Source: CAWDPQ01 sp049642465
GTDB taxonomy: Bacteria; Acidobacteriota; Vicinamibacteria; Vicinamibacterales; 2-12-FULL-66-21
Length of the DNA stretch: 23,109 nucleotides
Assembly (NCBI GenBank): GCA_049642465.1
Contig: JBAROV010000103.1
Location: 1-23,109 of the forward strand
Direction: 5' to 3'
Below the pieces are notes generated by a model. That model had not been told where the DNA came from. It did no database searches and worked only from the letters and a program-made list of their open reading frames with translations. A program made the translations under genes and the position numbers. Below are positions 1 to 8,150 of this stretch, in pieces (position 1 is the first letter of the stretch; each line of letters opens with the position of its first letter).

Positions 1-2
1 GT

Positions 3-968
3 GTCCCTCACGGGGAGGACATGAGGTTTCGCGCGCCAGCGTCGGAGATCGTTCCCGTCATGGACCGCGTAAACCTGCAGACGATGGTCAACCTCACGGG
101 TGGCGTTGGCCGCGGCCTCGAGCAGAGCATCGCGGAATACCAGAAGGCGCACCCAGGACGGTTCATTACTTTCACCGAACCGCGGTTCGACCGGATTACC
201 CAGCCGAACTACCCGCGCGAACAGGCGGAGGACATCGAACGGGCGCGAGCCTTGGGAGCGCGGGGACTGAAGGTGCTGAAGACGCTTGGACTGTACTTGC
301 GTGAACAGGTCACCTCCGGTCCACTGGTGGCCATCGACGACAAGCGCTTCGATCCGATGTGGGAGGCGTGCGCGGGACGCAACATCCCCGTCGCCATCCA
401 CATCAGCGACCCGGAGGCGTTCTTTCTTCCCACCGACCGCTTCAACGAGCGGTTCGAAGAATTGAACAATCATCCGGACTGGTCGTTCCACGGCCGCGAC
501 TTTCCCTCGAACCAGCAGCTGCTCGACGCCAGGAACCGCGTGTTCGCGCGGCATCCGAAGACCACGTTCATCGCACTGCACGTCGGACACAACGCCGAAA
601 ATCTTGGCTACGTCTCCGAATGCCTGGAGAAGTTCCCGAACATGTACGTCGAGATCGGGGCGCGGATCGGCGAACTTGGACGTCAGCCCCGAACGGCTCG
701 AAAATTCTTCGACCGCTACCAGGATCGAATTCTGTTTGGAACCGATGCGGTCCCGCACGGCGTTGAAACACCGCAGCAGATATTTGGCGAGCTGCTCTAT
801 CAGATCTACTTCCGTTTCCTGGAAACGGAAGACGAGTACTTCGACTACGCGCCCGCTCCGGTTCCGCCGCAGGGGCGGTGGCGCATTTACGGCATCGGGC
901 TCCCGGACGCCATCCTTCGCAAGGTGTACCACGACAACGCGGCTCGGCTGCTCGGAGTGTCGGCATGA
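3..968 (+). CDS. Amidohydrolase family protein, 5' partial
   Basis: This is the C-terminal part (321 codons plus stop) of a TIM-barrel metal-dependent hydrolase of the amidohydrolase-2 type, which usually hydrolyse or decarboxylate small ring or acid substrates. The frame is open to the window edge. The ATG at 21 is probably internal, because the N-terminal HxH metal-binding motif expected in this family is missing and must lie upstream. Visible family features are IPVAIHISDPEAFF (a strand-end histidine), FIALHVGHNAENL (a second histidine), NMYVEIGARIGELGRQPR, and ILFGTDAVP with the conserved late aspartate. The stop overlaps the ATG of the esterase gene (ATGA at 965-968), so the two are probably translationally coupled. 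The family is clear; the substrate is unknown. Confidence 0.85.
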   Translation, partial: VPHGEDMRFRAPASEIVPVMDRVNLQTMVNLTGGVGRGLEQSIAEYQKAHPGRFITFTEPRFDRITQPNYPREQAEDIERARALGARGLKVLKTLGLYLREQVTSGPLVAIDDKRFDPMWEACAGRNIPVAIHISDPEAFFLPTDRFNERFEELNNHPDWSFHGRDFPSNQQLLDARNRVFARHPKTTFIALHVGHNAENLGYVSECLEKFPNMYVEIGARIGELGRQPRTARKFFDRYQDRILFGTDAVPHGVETPQQIFGELLYQIYFRFLETEDEYFDYAPAPVPPQGRWRIYGIGLPDAILRKVYHDNAARLLGVSA

Positions 969-2005
969 AAAAGGGAAAAGGGACAAGGGAAAAGGGAAAA
1001 GCCACCGTCGCACCCGCGATTGTCCTGTTGATCTCACTCGGATTCGCGCGCGCGGTCGCACAGGATCCAACAGCGCAGCCACCCAACCCCGACGCGTTCT
1101 ACTCTCTTGGCCCTGATTCCTTTCCTCGTGAAGGGGTGGCGAAGGGAGAGGTGCGGGGGCCATTCACGCTTCCCAGCGAGGCCTATCCTGGAACCCAGCA
1201 CACCTACTGGGTGTACGTGCCGGCGCAGTACGATCCGGCGGTGGCGGCCAGCCTGATGATCTTCAACGACGGCCAGGCGTTCAAGAACATGGAGGGAGAT
1301 CTCCGTGTGCCGAACGTTCTGGACAACTTGATCTGGCGTCGCGAGCTGCCGGTGATGCTGGCGGTTTTCATCAACCCTGGCCGGCGTCCCGATCAGCCGG
1401 AACCGACGCCGCAAGAATGGGGCGACCGGACGACGAATCGTCCGACCGAGTACAACACGCTCGACGACAAGTACGCGCGCGTCATCGTCGACGAGCTGAT
1501 GCCCGCGCTTCACAAGGAATACAACATCGCGAAGGAGCCCGAGCGGCACGGCATCGGCGGCGCGAGTTCGGGGGCCATCGCGGCGTTCACCGTCGCGTGG
1601 GAACGGCCCAATCAATTCAGAAAGGTGTTGAGCCTGATCGGAAGTTTCGTGAACCTGCGCGGCGGCGACGCCTACGCCGATGTCGTCCGCAAGTCGGAAA
1701 GGAAGCCGATTCGCATCTACCTGCAGGATGGGCGGAACGACAATCGCGGGGTCGGGCGCGGCGGCAATTACGATGAACGGCGCGACTGGTTCCTGCAGAA
1801 CAACCGACTGATGCAGGCGCTCTCAGACAAGGGGTACGACCTGAATTATTCGTGGGGGATCGGGCGCCACAGCCAGAAACACGGCGGAATGATTCTTCCG
1901 GACATGCTGCGATGGCTGTGGCGCGACCATCCGGCGTCGACAGACGTGAACAATCAGGTCGAGCGGTCGTTCAACAAGCCGGCCGAAAAAAAGAAGGAGG
2001 GATAG
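965..2005 (+). CDS. Exported esterase-like alpha/beta hydrolase
   Basis: A 346-residue protein with a Sec-type signal peptide: basic n-region, then TVAPAIVLLISLGFARAVAQ, with cleavage likely near residue 33. The rest resembles the putative esterase/enterochelin-esterase family: YWVYVPAQYD (residues 81-90), a GxSxG nucleophile elbow GASSG at 199-203 (Ser201), an acid candidate in IYLQDGRNDN (251-260) and a late histidine in RHSQKHGG (301-308). It probably hydrolyses an ester outside the cytoplasm. The ATG at 965 was chosen because it overlaps the amidohydrolase stop and is directly followed by the signal peptide. An in-frame start at 878 would lie deep inside the upstream gene. Oddly, the signal-peptide n-region (KKGKGTREKGK) is encoded by a heptanucleotide tandem repeat. 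Gene and fold are fairly sure; substrate unknown. Confidence 0.85.
   Translation: MKKGKGTREKGKATVAPAIVLLISLGFARAVAQDPTAQPPNPDAFYSLGPDSFPREGVAKGEVRGPFTLPSEAYPGTQHTYWVYVPAQYDPAVAASLMIFNDGQAFKNMEGDLRVPNVLDNLIWRRELPVMLAVFINPGRRPDQPEPTPQEWGDRTTNRPTEYNTLDDKYARVIVDELMPALHKEYNIAKEPERHGIGGASSGAIAAFTVAWERPNQFRKVLSLIGSFVNLRGGDAYADVVRKSERKPIRIYLQDGRNDNRGVGRGGNYDERRDWFLQNNRLMQALSDKGYDLNYSWGIGRHSQKHGGMILPDMLRWLWRDHPASTDVNNQVERSFNKPAEKKKEG
973..1000 (+). repeat. Heptamer array, four units of gggaaaa type
   Basis: Four consecutive 7-base units: gggaaaa, gggacaa, gggaaaa, gggaaaa. The array begins six bases after the start codon of the exported esterase and encodes the lysine-rich start of its signal peptide. 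The same unit occurs between genes at 9004-9031 and, partly, at 20589-20613. Confidence 0.8.
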
Positions 2006-2029
2006 TCTTCCATCCCTCCGTCTTCTTTT
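1988..2029. terminator. Hairpin between convergent esterase and TonB receptor genes
   Basis: The left arm aaaaagaaggaggga (1988-2002) pairs with the right arm tccctccgtcttctttt (2013-2029) with a two-base bulge and a 10-base loop containing the esterase stop codon. The T-rich right flank on + and the A-rich flank read as T on - fit a bidirectional intrinsic terminator. It would serve the esterase on + and the TonB-dependent receptor on -. Confidence 0.55.
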
Positions 2030-2033
2030 CTTA

Positions 2034-2104
2034 GTGCTCGCGGGGCCCCACCCCCGCTCGCTGCGGCTCGACTCGCTACGCTCGCTCGCCGCGGCCGCGG
2101 GCGC
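2034..2104 (-). repeat. GC-rich dispersed element, copy A (longest)
   Basis: Read on the minus strand, this 71-bp stretch contains gcggccgcggcgag, cgagccgcag, gggggtgggg and ccccgcgagcac followed by taa. The same blocks in the same order occur at 15300-15357 on the plus strand, where about 13 internal bases are missing. Copy A begins one base after the stop codon of the TonB-dependent receptor. No coding function is apparent. Its internal gcgag/cgagc words give it hairpin potential. Confidence 0.7.
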
Positions 2105-2105
2105 T

Positions 2106-5100
2106 TTACCAGCCCAGACGTGCGCCGACTCGGAGCTGACGTTCGCCGAACGCGCCCGTGACCTCCGTGAAGCCGTTCAGGTTGCGAATCGAACCATCCG
2201 CGTTCAGCTGCAGGCTGCTGGCGTTGCCGCCCGGATTGTTGAAGTGCGCGGTGTTGAGCGCGTTGAACGCCTCGAACCGCAGCTGCAGGTTCGTGTTCCC
2301 GTGGAGCGTGAACTGCCGGAACAGCCCGAAGTCCCAGTTCGCGTATCCAGGACCACGCACCGCGCCGAACGGCGCCGTCCCGAAGCGTGCTTCGGTCACG
2401 GGCTTGAACGCGAACGGATCGAAGTACGAGTTGCCGCGGCCGATGCCACCGAGGATTTCGACATCCTCTTTCACCTGGTCGGCGCGCTGCGTGTTTCCTG
2501 GCGCATTGAGCGAGGTTCCGCTCGCGGTGACGTTGAACGGTGTCCCGCTCGTGAAGCTCAGGATGTTGTTCACCTGCCAGCCCCCAACGATCGCGGCCAA
2601 CACACCACCGCCGTTCAGCCATTGACGTCCGGGTCCGAATGGCAGCTCGGTCAGATTCGTGATCTGCAGGTTGTGCGTCCGGTCGAACGGACTCAGCGCT
2701 TTGTTGAGGTGCCAGAACTCGGGTATCTGGATGCTTGGCGTATTGTCGCTGTCGGGAGCGCCGGCCATACCCATCGACTTCGAAAGCGTGTAACCGACAC
2801 CAAGCTGAATCCCGTTCGCGAAACGGCGATCGAGACGCGCCTGCAAGGCGTCGTACTCGGTGTCACCAATATTGGTGACCATAAGCGTGTCTGCCGTGCG
2901 TCCCCAGCGCGCCCGCAGCTGACGTCCCGCATCGCCTCCGCCAATGGGTGTCCAGTTGAGCTGCATATTTCCGAGCTGATCGATCTGTCGCGTGCCCACG
3001 TAGGCGGCCTCTCCCACGAAGCCCCATTTCAGCTCCTTCTGCACCGCGACGTTGAACGATCTGATATACCCGCGGTTGAAATCTGTTGGCAGCGTGAATG
3101 CCGTCACCTGGGGCGGGATCGGAATGATCCCGTTGCCGAGGTCAGGATTCGGTATCGCCGGAACACCGTCAGCCGTGCGGCCGGCCCACATGAGATTGCT
3201 TGGCGTTGCCGCCGGCACGACCAGGTTCAACAGGATCGGATGATTCGTGCGCATCGGTCGCGCGAGCGAGTAGGGATCGTTGGTAATGCCGAAGCCCCCG
3301 CGGACAACCATCGTCGGCGAGACTCTGAATGTGGCGCCGAATCGGGGCGCGAAAAGCGCCTTCTCGACGTTGATGCCGAGATCCTTGGGAATCGAGCCGA
3401 CTCCGCCGATTTCCATCATGTTCGTTTCGGGGTTGTAGCGCTCCAGGCCGCGATCCGCGCGCATCGGCACGGGGAAGTATTCGTACCTCGTGCCGAAACT
3501 GAGCGTCAGCCGATTGGTGACCTGCCACTGATCCCGGACGTAGAAGCTGTAACTCCGCATGCGTGTGGTATAGGGCGCGACCGCCAGGTTCAGGCGCCCG
3601 AGCTGGTCGGGGTATCCGAGCAGGAACGAGGCCCAGGAGTTATACATGTTGCCGCCTGGGCCTCCGCTGGTGAGTGTCGGGCCGCTGCGGAAACGGAATC
3701 CGCCGCGCGCACCGAAATTGTCTCCACCGCTCAGCTCGGGTTGGATGTGATTGAGGGCCTGGAAATAAATGTCGGTGCCGAAGCGCACGTTGTGTTTGCC
3801 CTTCATCCAGTTCACGTTGACCACGGTCTGGTACTGATCGTCGTCGCGCGTGTACGGCATGTAGAGCTCGGTAATACCGGGGGAATGGTAGGTGTCGAAA
3901 TTGAAAACCGGCATCCCGCCCTCGAACGCGCGTGGTCCGTTCAGGCCCGGAATGCCGAACAGATCCATGCCCTTGTTCTGACCGATGTCAGAGTGAGCCA
4001 CATCGGTGTACATGCGCACGTAGCCGAAGTGCGCGTCAGCGACGAGCGCCGGAGAGAAGACGTAGGTGCCGCCTGCCGAGAAGTTTGCCGTGTAGCCCTG
4101 GCCCGTTCCAGGGTTGCCGCCGGCGATCGGTGTGCCCTGCAGAACGTCGCCGAGCACCGCTTGATTGAACGTCCAGAAATCCAGGTGGCTGTAGCGGCCG
4201 AAGATGTTCAGCTTGGACGTGGCATTCCAATTGACCTTGGTGTCGAGCGTCCAGCGGTTGAACTCGAAGGGCGCCTGCGCGAAATAGTTGTTCGTTTCTC
4301 CGGGCAGATTCGGCATGGGGTACAAGCTGATGATCTTCTTCGCGGTGGCGTCGATGCGATCCTGCGGAATGATGTTGCCGGGGAATGCCGTGCGGCCGAC
4401 GCCATTCACGCCCGTCGTCGGGTCGTAGATCGGGTTCGATGCGACGGACAGATTGCCGTTACGCACAGCTTCGGTAGGCACGGATATCGTTCGCGTGGCA
4501 AGCTGCTTGTCGCGCGTTCCCTCGTAGCTCCCGAAGAAAAACACCTTGTTGCGGCGAATCGGGCCGCCGAGCGTGGCGCCGTACTGGTGGTAGGACCAAT
4601 CTCCCTTCGTCGTGCCTGCGGGCGCGAAGTAGTTCAGCTCTCGCATCTGCTCGTTGTTGTAGTACTCGAATCCCGACCCCCTCAGCTCGTTCGTGCCGCT
4701 CTTGATCTGAACGTTGATGGCGGAGCCGCCGGCAAGACCCTGTTCCGCATCGAAGCTGTTGGTCACGACGTTGACGGTCTCGAGCGACTCGAGCGCGGGC
4801 ACGTAAGCCGCGACGTGCGGAAGCCAGATGTTCGTCGTGCTCACCCCGTCGATTCGCGTGTTGTTTGAACTCCGGCTTGCGCCGTTCACGTTGAACACCA
4901 GCGCGCGCGACGGATTCGATGGAATCGAATGGGCATCAGCCGGCGGCGTGAATCCAGGCAGCGTCTTGAACAGCTGCTGGTAATTGCGGCCGATCGGCAC
5001 CGGGAGATCGGTCAGTTCTTTCGCGTTCAGTTCCGACCGCACCTCAGCGCGATCCGTTTGCAGCACCGGTGTCTCCCCCGAAACACTCACGGTCTCGGTG

Positions 5101-5459
5101 AGTTGTCCGACCTCGAGTTTCGCGTCCACACGCGCAACAGAGTTCAGAGTAACCGGCACGTTCTGCCGATCGAACGAGCGGAACCCGCTCATCGAGATCG
5201 TCACGGTGTAGGTCCCGCTTGGAACTGCAGTGAAGTGGTACGCGCCCGCAGCGTCCGTCACCTGTTCACGCTTGAGTTTGGTTTCGGTCTGCTCGATCGT
5301 CACCGTCGCGCCTGGCACGGCGGCGCCGGTGGAGTCAGTGACGTTACCGATGACCGATCCATAGAGGACCTGTGCGGTCGCCGCTGGTGCACAGATCAGC
5401 AATGCAGCGAGGACCACGAGACACAGAGCACACAGACGACGCTGGGGAATCGACGCCAT
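2106..5459 (-). CDS. Oar-like TonB-dependent receptor with CarboxypepD_reg-like domain
   Basis: An outer-membrane receptor of 1,117 residues. Order: signal peptide (1-29, ending APAATAQ); a carboxypeptidase regulatory-like beta-sandwich of about residues 33-115 (GNVTDSTGAAVPGATVTI, GAYHFTAVPSGTYTVTI); a plug of about 120-240 (LTDLPVPIGRNYQQLF, STTNIWLPHVA, INVQIKSGTNELRGSGFEYY); then a long beta-barrel ending in an aromatic residue (VGARLGW). This arrangement is typical of the expanded receptor family of Acidobacteriota, thought to import oligosaccharides, peptides or other bulky ligands with TonB-ExbBD energy. The ATG at 5459 has the ribosome binding site aggag about 6 bases upstream. No SusD-like partner is present here, and the ligand cannot be read from sequence. 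Family certain, substrate unknown. Confidence 0.93.
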   Translation of the reverse strand: MASIPQRRLCALCLVVLAALLICAPAATAQVLYGSVIGNVTDSTGAAVPGATVTIEQTETKLKREQVTDAAGAYHFTAVPSGTYTVTISMSGFRSFDRQNVPVTLNSVARVDAKLEVGQLTETVSVSGETPVLQTDRAEVRSELNAKELTDLPVPIGRNYQQLFKTLPGFTPPADAHSIPSNPSRALVFNVNGASRSSNNTRIDGVSTTNIWLPHVAAYVPALESLETVNVVTNSFDAEQGLAGGSAINVQIKSGTNELRGSGFEYYNNEQMRELNYFAPAGTTKGDWSYHQYGATLGGPIRRNKVFFFGSYEGTRDKQLATRTISVPTEAVRNGNLSVASNPIYDPTTGVNGVGRTAFPGNIIPQDRIDATAKKIISLYPMPNLPGETNNYFAQAPFEFNRWTLDTKVNWNATSKLNIFGRYSHLDFWTFNQAVLGDVLQGTPIAGGNPGTGQGYTANFSAGGTYVFSPALVADAHFGYVRMYTDVAHSDIGQNKGMDLFGIPGLNGPRAFEGGMPVFNFDTYHSPGITELYMPYTRDDDQYQTVVNVNWMKGKHNVRFGTDIYFQALNHIQPELSGGDNFGARGGFRFRSGPTLTSGGPGGNMYNSWASFLLGYPDQLGRLNLAVAPYTTRMRSYSFYVRDQWQVTNRLTLSFGTRYEYFPVPMRADRGLERYNPETNMMEIGGVGSIPKDLGINVEKALFAPRFGATFRVSPTMVVRGGFGITNDPYSLARPMRTNHPILLNLVVPAATPSNLMWAGRTADGVPAIPNPDLGNGIIPIPPQVTAFTLPTDFNRGYIRSFNVAVQKELKWGFVGEAAYVGTRQIDQLGNMQLNWTPIGGGDAGRQLRARWGRTADTLMVTNIGDTEYDALQARLDRRFANGIQLGVGYTLSKSMGMAGAPDSDNTPSIQIPEFWHLNKALSPFDRTHNLQITNLTELPFGPGRQWLNGGGVLAAIVGGWQVNNILSFTSGTPFNVTASGTSLNAPGNTQRADQVKEDVEILGGIGRGNSYFDPFAFKPVTEARFGTAPFGAVRGPGYANWDFGLFRQFTLHGNTNLQLRFEAFNALNTAHFNNPGGNASSLQLNADGSIRNLNGFTEVTGAFGERQLRVGARLGW

Positions 5460-5857
5460 TTCGCTCTCCTAGAAATCCGGTAGCCGGGGTTAAGGCAATT
5501 TGGGCTGTAAGGGATCCGGTAAAGACCCTAGTAGAGCGCTAACCTACGGGGTTGAGGACGGGTTGTCAAGTGTCAACTCACTGTAAGTGCCCGTCTCAAG
5601 GCAAGTTGCAATCCAAAACTTCGTATCGGCACGCACTCCTCATGGATTACAAACCCGACATCTCGCACGACCTGCGTGCCCTCGACCGACCAATTGCGGG
5701 CAGGCGGGGTCAAAGCAGCAGGGAAAACGCAAGGATCAGGGTGTGGCGGCGGAGGCTCGGACCGAAGCCATCGTCGTTGAGGTTTCGGCCGGTGAACGCA
5801 AGCAACTGGGTCCCTTCCGCATCGTGCTTGCAGAAAGGCGATGAATTAGCAAAGCTC
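5460..5857. other. Divergent intergenic region, no convincing gene
   Basis: About 400 bases separate the receptor start (minus) from the RraA-like start (plus). The part near 5541-5577 holds a candidate receptor promoter and an imperfect palindrome. From 5552 onward the plus-strand reading frame stays open into the RraA-like gene, but its translation (basic, low-information, no recognised family) sits before a good signal peptide, so I treat it as non-coding. A small degraded gene between about 5700 and 5850 cannot be excluded; I recognise nothing in it. Confidence 0.5.
5541..5569 (-). promoter_or_regulatory. Candidate promoter of the TonB-dependent receptor gene
   Basis: On the minus strand there is TTGACA (5569-5564), a 17-base spacer, then TAGGTT (5546-5541). 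The -35 box matches the sigma-70 consensus perfectly; the -10 box is moderate. It would start transcription near 5534 and leave a leader of roughly 75 bases. The -35 box lies inside the imperfect palindrome gttgtcaagtgtcaac (5562-5577), which could be an operator. Confidence 0.45.
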
Positions 5858-6697
5858 ATGGCGAAATCGATCAGCCGAGGTCCTGACGCCATGACACTGC
5901 ACATTCCAGCGCTTCTTCTGTTTCTCTCGGCCGCCGCACCCGGCGCGCAGCAGCCCGCCGAAAAAGCCATCCCGGACAAGGTCAGACTGTTCATTCCGTT
6001 CAAGGATTACTCCGCCGACGACAACAAACGCATCCTCGAGCTTTACAAGTACCTGCGCGTGGCGGATGTCTCCGACGGCATGGACGTCGTGGGGCTCCAG
6101 GACGTGGGACTCGTGGACCCGGAAATCCACGCGCTGTGGAAAGACACCGCCACGTTCACGCATCGCGTCGTCGGTATCGCGGTGACCGCCCGCTACGTCC
6201 CGACGAACAAGCGCGAGCCGAAAATGGACGACAAGATCATCGGGCGCTGGTACAGCACGCTGACGACGGAGGCCTTCATGGACGTGCTGACGCCGGGATC
6301 GATGCTCGTCATTGATGCGATGGAGGATGGCGAGACACGGAGCATCGGCTCGTCCAACATTCGCTCGTGGCAAAAGCGCGGCATGGTCGGACTCGTCACG
6401 AGCGGTGGCCTGGCCGATACCGACGAGATCATCTATCACAAGGTGCCGACCTACTTTCGTCGGCTGGCACGAGGCATCCGTCCAGGCCGCAACGAGCTCG
6501 AATCGGTGAATCGTCCCGTCACGATTGGCGGTGTGCTCGTCCGCCCCGGCGACGTCGTGATGGCGGACGGCGACGGCGTCATCGTCGTCCCACGCGAGCG
6601 CGCCGAAGAAGTCGCAGCCGCCGCCTTGCCGTTTCTCGACAACGTCGCGCGCGAGCGATACATCAAGGAAACGGGCACGAACCCATGGAAGCAGTAG
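5858..6697 (+). CDS. RraA-like (HMG/CHA aldolase fold) protein with signal peptide
   Basis: The body of the protein matches the RraA/4-hydroxy-4-methyl-2-oxoglutarate aldolase-like fold: RVADVSDGMDVVG, MLVIDAMEDGETRSIGSSN, RGMVGLVTSGGLADTDEI, and a C-terminal GGVLVRPGDVVMADGDGVIV. Members cleave pyruvate-type aldol substrates with Mg2+ or, in E. coli, bind RNase E. Two starts are possible: ATG 5858, or ATG 5891, which gives 268 residues beginning MTLHIPALLLFLSAAAPGAQ. The second puts a Sec signal peptide at the very N-terminus; I list the longer form because neither has a strong ribosome binding site. In the 268-residue numbering, the position of the usual GxRD arginine is Ala175 while Asp176 is kept, so aldolase activity is doubtful. 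An exported member is unusual. The real function is unknown. Confidence 0.82.
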   Translation: MAKSISRGPDAMTLHIPALLLFLSAAAPGAQQPAEKAIPDKVRLFIPFKDYSADDNKRILELYKYLRVADVSDGMDVVGLQDVGLVDPEIHALWKDTATFTHRVVGIAVTARYVPTNKREPKMDDKIIGRWYSTLTTEAFMDVLTPGSMLVIDAMEDGETRSIGSSNIRSWQKRGMVGLVTSGGLADTDEIIYHKVPTYFRRLARGIRPGRNELESVNRPVTIGGVLVRPGDVVMADGDGVIVVPRERAEEVAAAALPFLDNVARERYIKETGTNPWKQ

Positions 6698-6715
6698 TCG
6701 CGTCTTTCGCTTGAC

Positions 6716-6757
6716 AGTCGCCAGTCGCTAGTCGCTAGTCATCATTCGATAGTCGGA
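6716..6757 (+). repeat. Heptamer array, six units of agtcgct type
   Basis: Six consecutive 7-base units: agtcgcc, agtcgct, agtcgct, agtcatc, attcgat, agtcgga. They lie in the 220-base gap between the RraA-like and rhomboid-like genes. Unit length matches the other arrays in the window although the sequence is unrelated. The rest of the gap (6758-6917) shows no gene or clear promoter. A TTGACA at 6711 has no good -10 box at normal spacing. Confidence 0.75.
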
Positions 6758-6917
6758 GCTGACGCCCGTCAATTGCGGGTACTTACAGACTTCGTGCCCC
6801 CACGCGCAGTCTTGAAATCCAGACCGGCCGCACCCGTGGCGATCCTGCAGAATCAGCCCTGATTTCACGCCTCCTGCGGCACACGTCTTGAGACTGCCGG
6901 GCCATGGTGCCTCGGTG

Positions 6918-8150
6918 ATGCTCCTTTTCTGTTTGCTCGTCATTGCCGGTTTTGCGCTGTACGTGATGACGCCCGCCGAACGCGTGCGACTCGTTCACCA
7001 GGCGTTGCCCGCGCTGCGGCTCGCCAAGGACACGGCGGTCCAGATCCACACGGCACGCGATCCATTCTTTGACGCGCTTCGTGAGCGCACGCCGTGGCCG
7101 GTCGTCACGCCCGCGATCGTCGTGCTCAATGTGTTCGTCTTCATCCGAATGTTGTTCGGTGAGGGGTCGCTGAGCGATCCGGAAACGCTGCTCGCGTGGG
7201 GGGGGAGCTTCGGTCCCCGAACCACCAACGGCGAATGGTGGCGGCTCGTGACATCGCTGTTTGTGCATGCGGGACCGCTGCACCTGCTGACCGACATCGC
7301 CGGCTTGGCGATCGTGGGCCTGATGCTCGAGCGCCTGGTCGGACACTTCGCCTTCGCCACCGTGTATCTCGGCGCCGGGATCTTCGCCAGCCTCGCAAGT
7401 CTGTCGGCGGATCCGATGGCCGTGACCGCCGGATCGTCGGGCGCGATCTTCGGGCTCTACGGACTGCTGCTCGCGTCGGCGGGGTGGGGCGCTCTCAAAC
7501 GATCGCTGACCATTCCGCTGATGGCCGCGAAGCAAATGGCGCCAGGCGTGGCGATCTTCCTTCTCTACAACCTGGCGACGGGTGGTCTGGGTGCGGCCGC
7601 CGGAAATGGCCTCGTGATGGGCTTCATCTCCGGGCTCGTGCTCGCGTGGGGCGTCAGCGAGCGCAAGACGCCGGCCATTCGCAGCGCTGGCGCCATGGCA
7701 GCCACACTCGTCATTGTCGTGGCTGCGGCGGTGCCGCTGCGCGGATTCACGGATGTCAAACCCGAGATCGCGCGAGCACTCGCTGTGGAGGACCGAACCA
7801 CTCAGGTGTACGACAAAGCGGTCAAGCAATTCCAGCTCGGAGCCATCGATGCTGAATCGCTCGCTCAGGTCATTCACACGAGCGTCCTGCCGGAGCTGCA
7901 GGCGGTTTCCAGCAGGCTGAAATCACTGGAACGCGTGCCCGCGGAACACCGGCGGCTCGTCACGAACACCGAGGAGTACCTGAGGCTGCGCAGTGAGAGC
8001 TGGCGTTTGCGCGCGGAGGGCTTGCGCAAACACGAGATGCCCACCGTTCAACGGTCAGACAGAACGGCGCGGGCGGCCCTCGACGTGTACGACGCGATCA
8101 AATCGGCTGAAGAGAAGTCAATCGACGGTCAACAGGAGGTAGTCAGATGA
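6918..8150 (+). CDS. Rhomboid-family membrane protein, probably catalytically dead
   Basis: A 410-residue integral membrane protein. After an N-terminal hydrophobic helix (1-17) and a soluble linker, a rhomboid core runs from about 61 to 245: GEWWRLVTSLFVHAGPLHLL (105-124), then AGSSGAIFGLYG (171-182) containing the GxSG serine (Ser174). The helix that should carry the catalytic histidine reads AGNGLVMGFISGLVLAW (228-244); its GxxxG-like pattern aligns with the AHxxG motif, but the histidine position is Leu232. The usual asparagine of the HxxxN motif is Asp126. A seventh hydrophobic segment (259-275) leads to a C-terminal helical, charged domain of about 130 residues. The TTG at 6888 is an alternative start; neither has a clear ribosome binding site. 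The stop overlaps the next ATG (ATGA). Likely a rhomboid pseudoprotease. Confidence 0.8.
   Translation: MLLFCLLVIAGFALYVMTPAERVRLVHQALPALRLAKDTAVQIHTARDPFFDALRERTPWPVVTPAIVVLNVFVFIRMLFGEGSLSDPETLLAWGGSFGPRTTNGEWWRLVTSLFVHAGPLHLLTDIAGLAIVGLMLERLVGHFAFATVYLGAGIFASLASLSADPMAVTAGSSGAIFGLYGLLLASAGWGALKRSLTIPLMAAKQMAPGVAIFLLYNLATGGLGAAAGNGLVMGFISGLVLAWGVSERKTPAIRSAGAMAATLVIVVAAAVPLRGFTDVKPEIARALAVEDRTTQVYDKAVKQFQLGAIDAESLAQVIHTSVLPELQAVSSRLKSLERVPAEHRRLVTNTEEYLRLRSESWRLRAEGLRKHEMPTVQRSDRTARAALDVYDAIKSAEEKSIDGQQEVVR

Noticed and set aside
2034..4868. A 944-codon open frame on the plus strand
   Set aside because: It lies antisense to the TonB-dependent receptor. Its translation is rich in Arg, Val, Glu and His with no recognisable domain, as expected from the reverse complement of GC-rich coding sequence. 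The receptor on the other strand has full domain structure, a signal peptide and a ribosome binding site.
5552..5857. An N-terminal extension of the RraA-like protein of about 100 residues
   Set aside because: It would bury a good signal peptide inside the protein, shows no domain, and covers a region more easily explained as divergent regulatory DNA.
6716..6757. The short repeat array as a CRISPR remnant
   Set aside because: Units are 7 bases, directly tandem, with no spacers and no cas genes nearby.
6783..7877. A 364-codon open frame on the minus strand
   Set aside because: It is antisense to the rhomboid-like gene. The translation is charged and repetitive (His, Arg, Glu), whereas the plus strand encodes clear membrane helices and rhomboid motifs.
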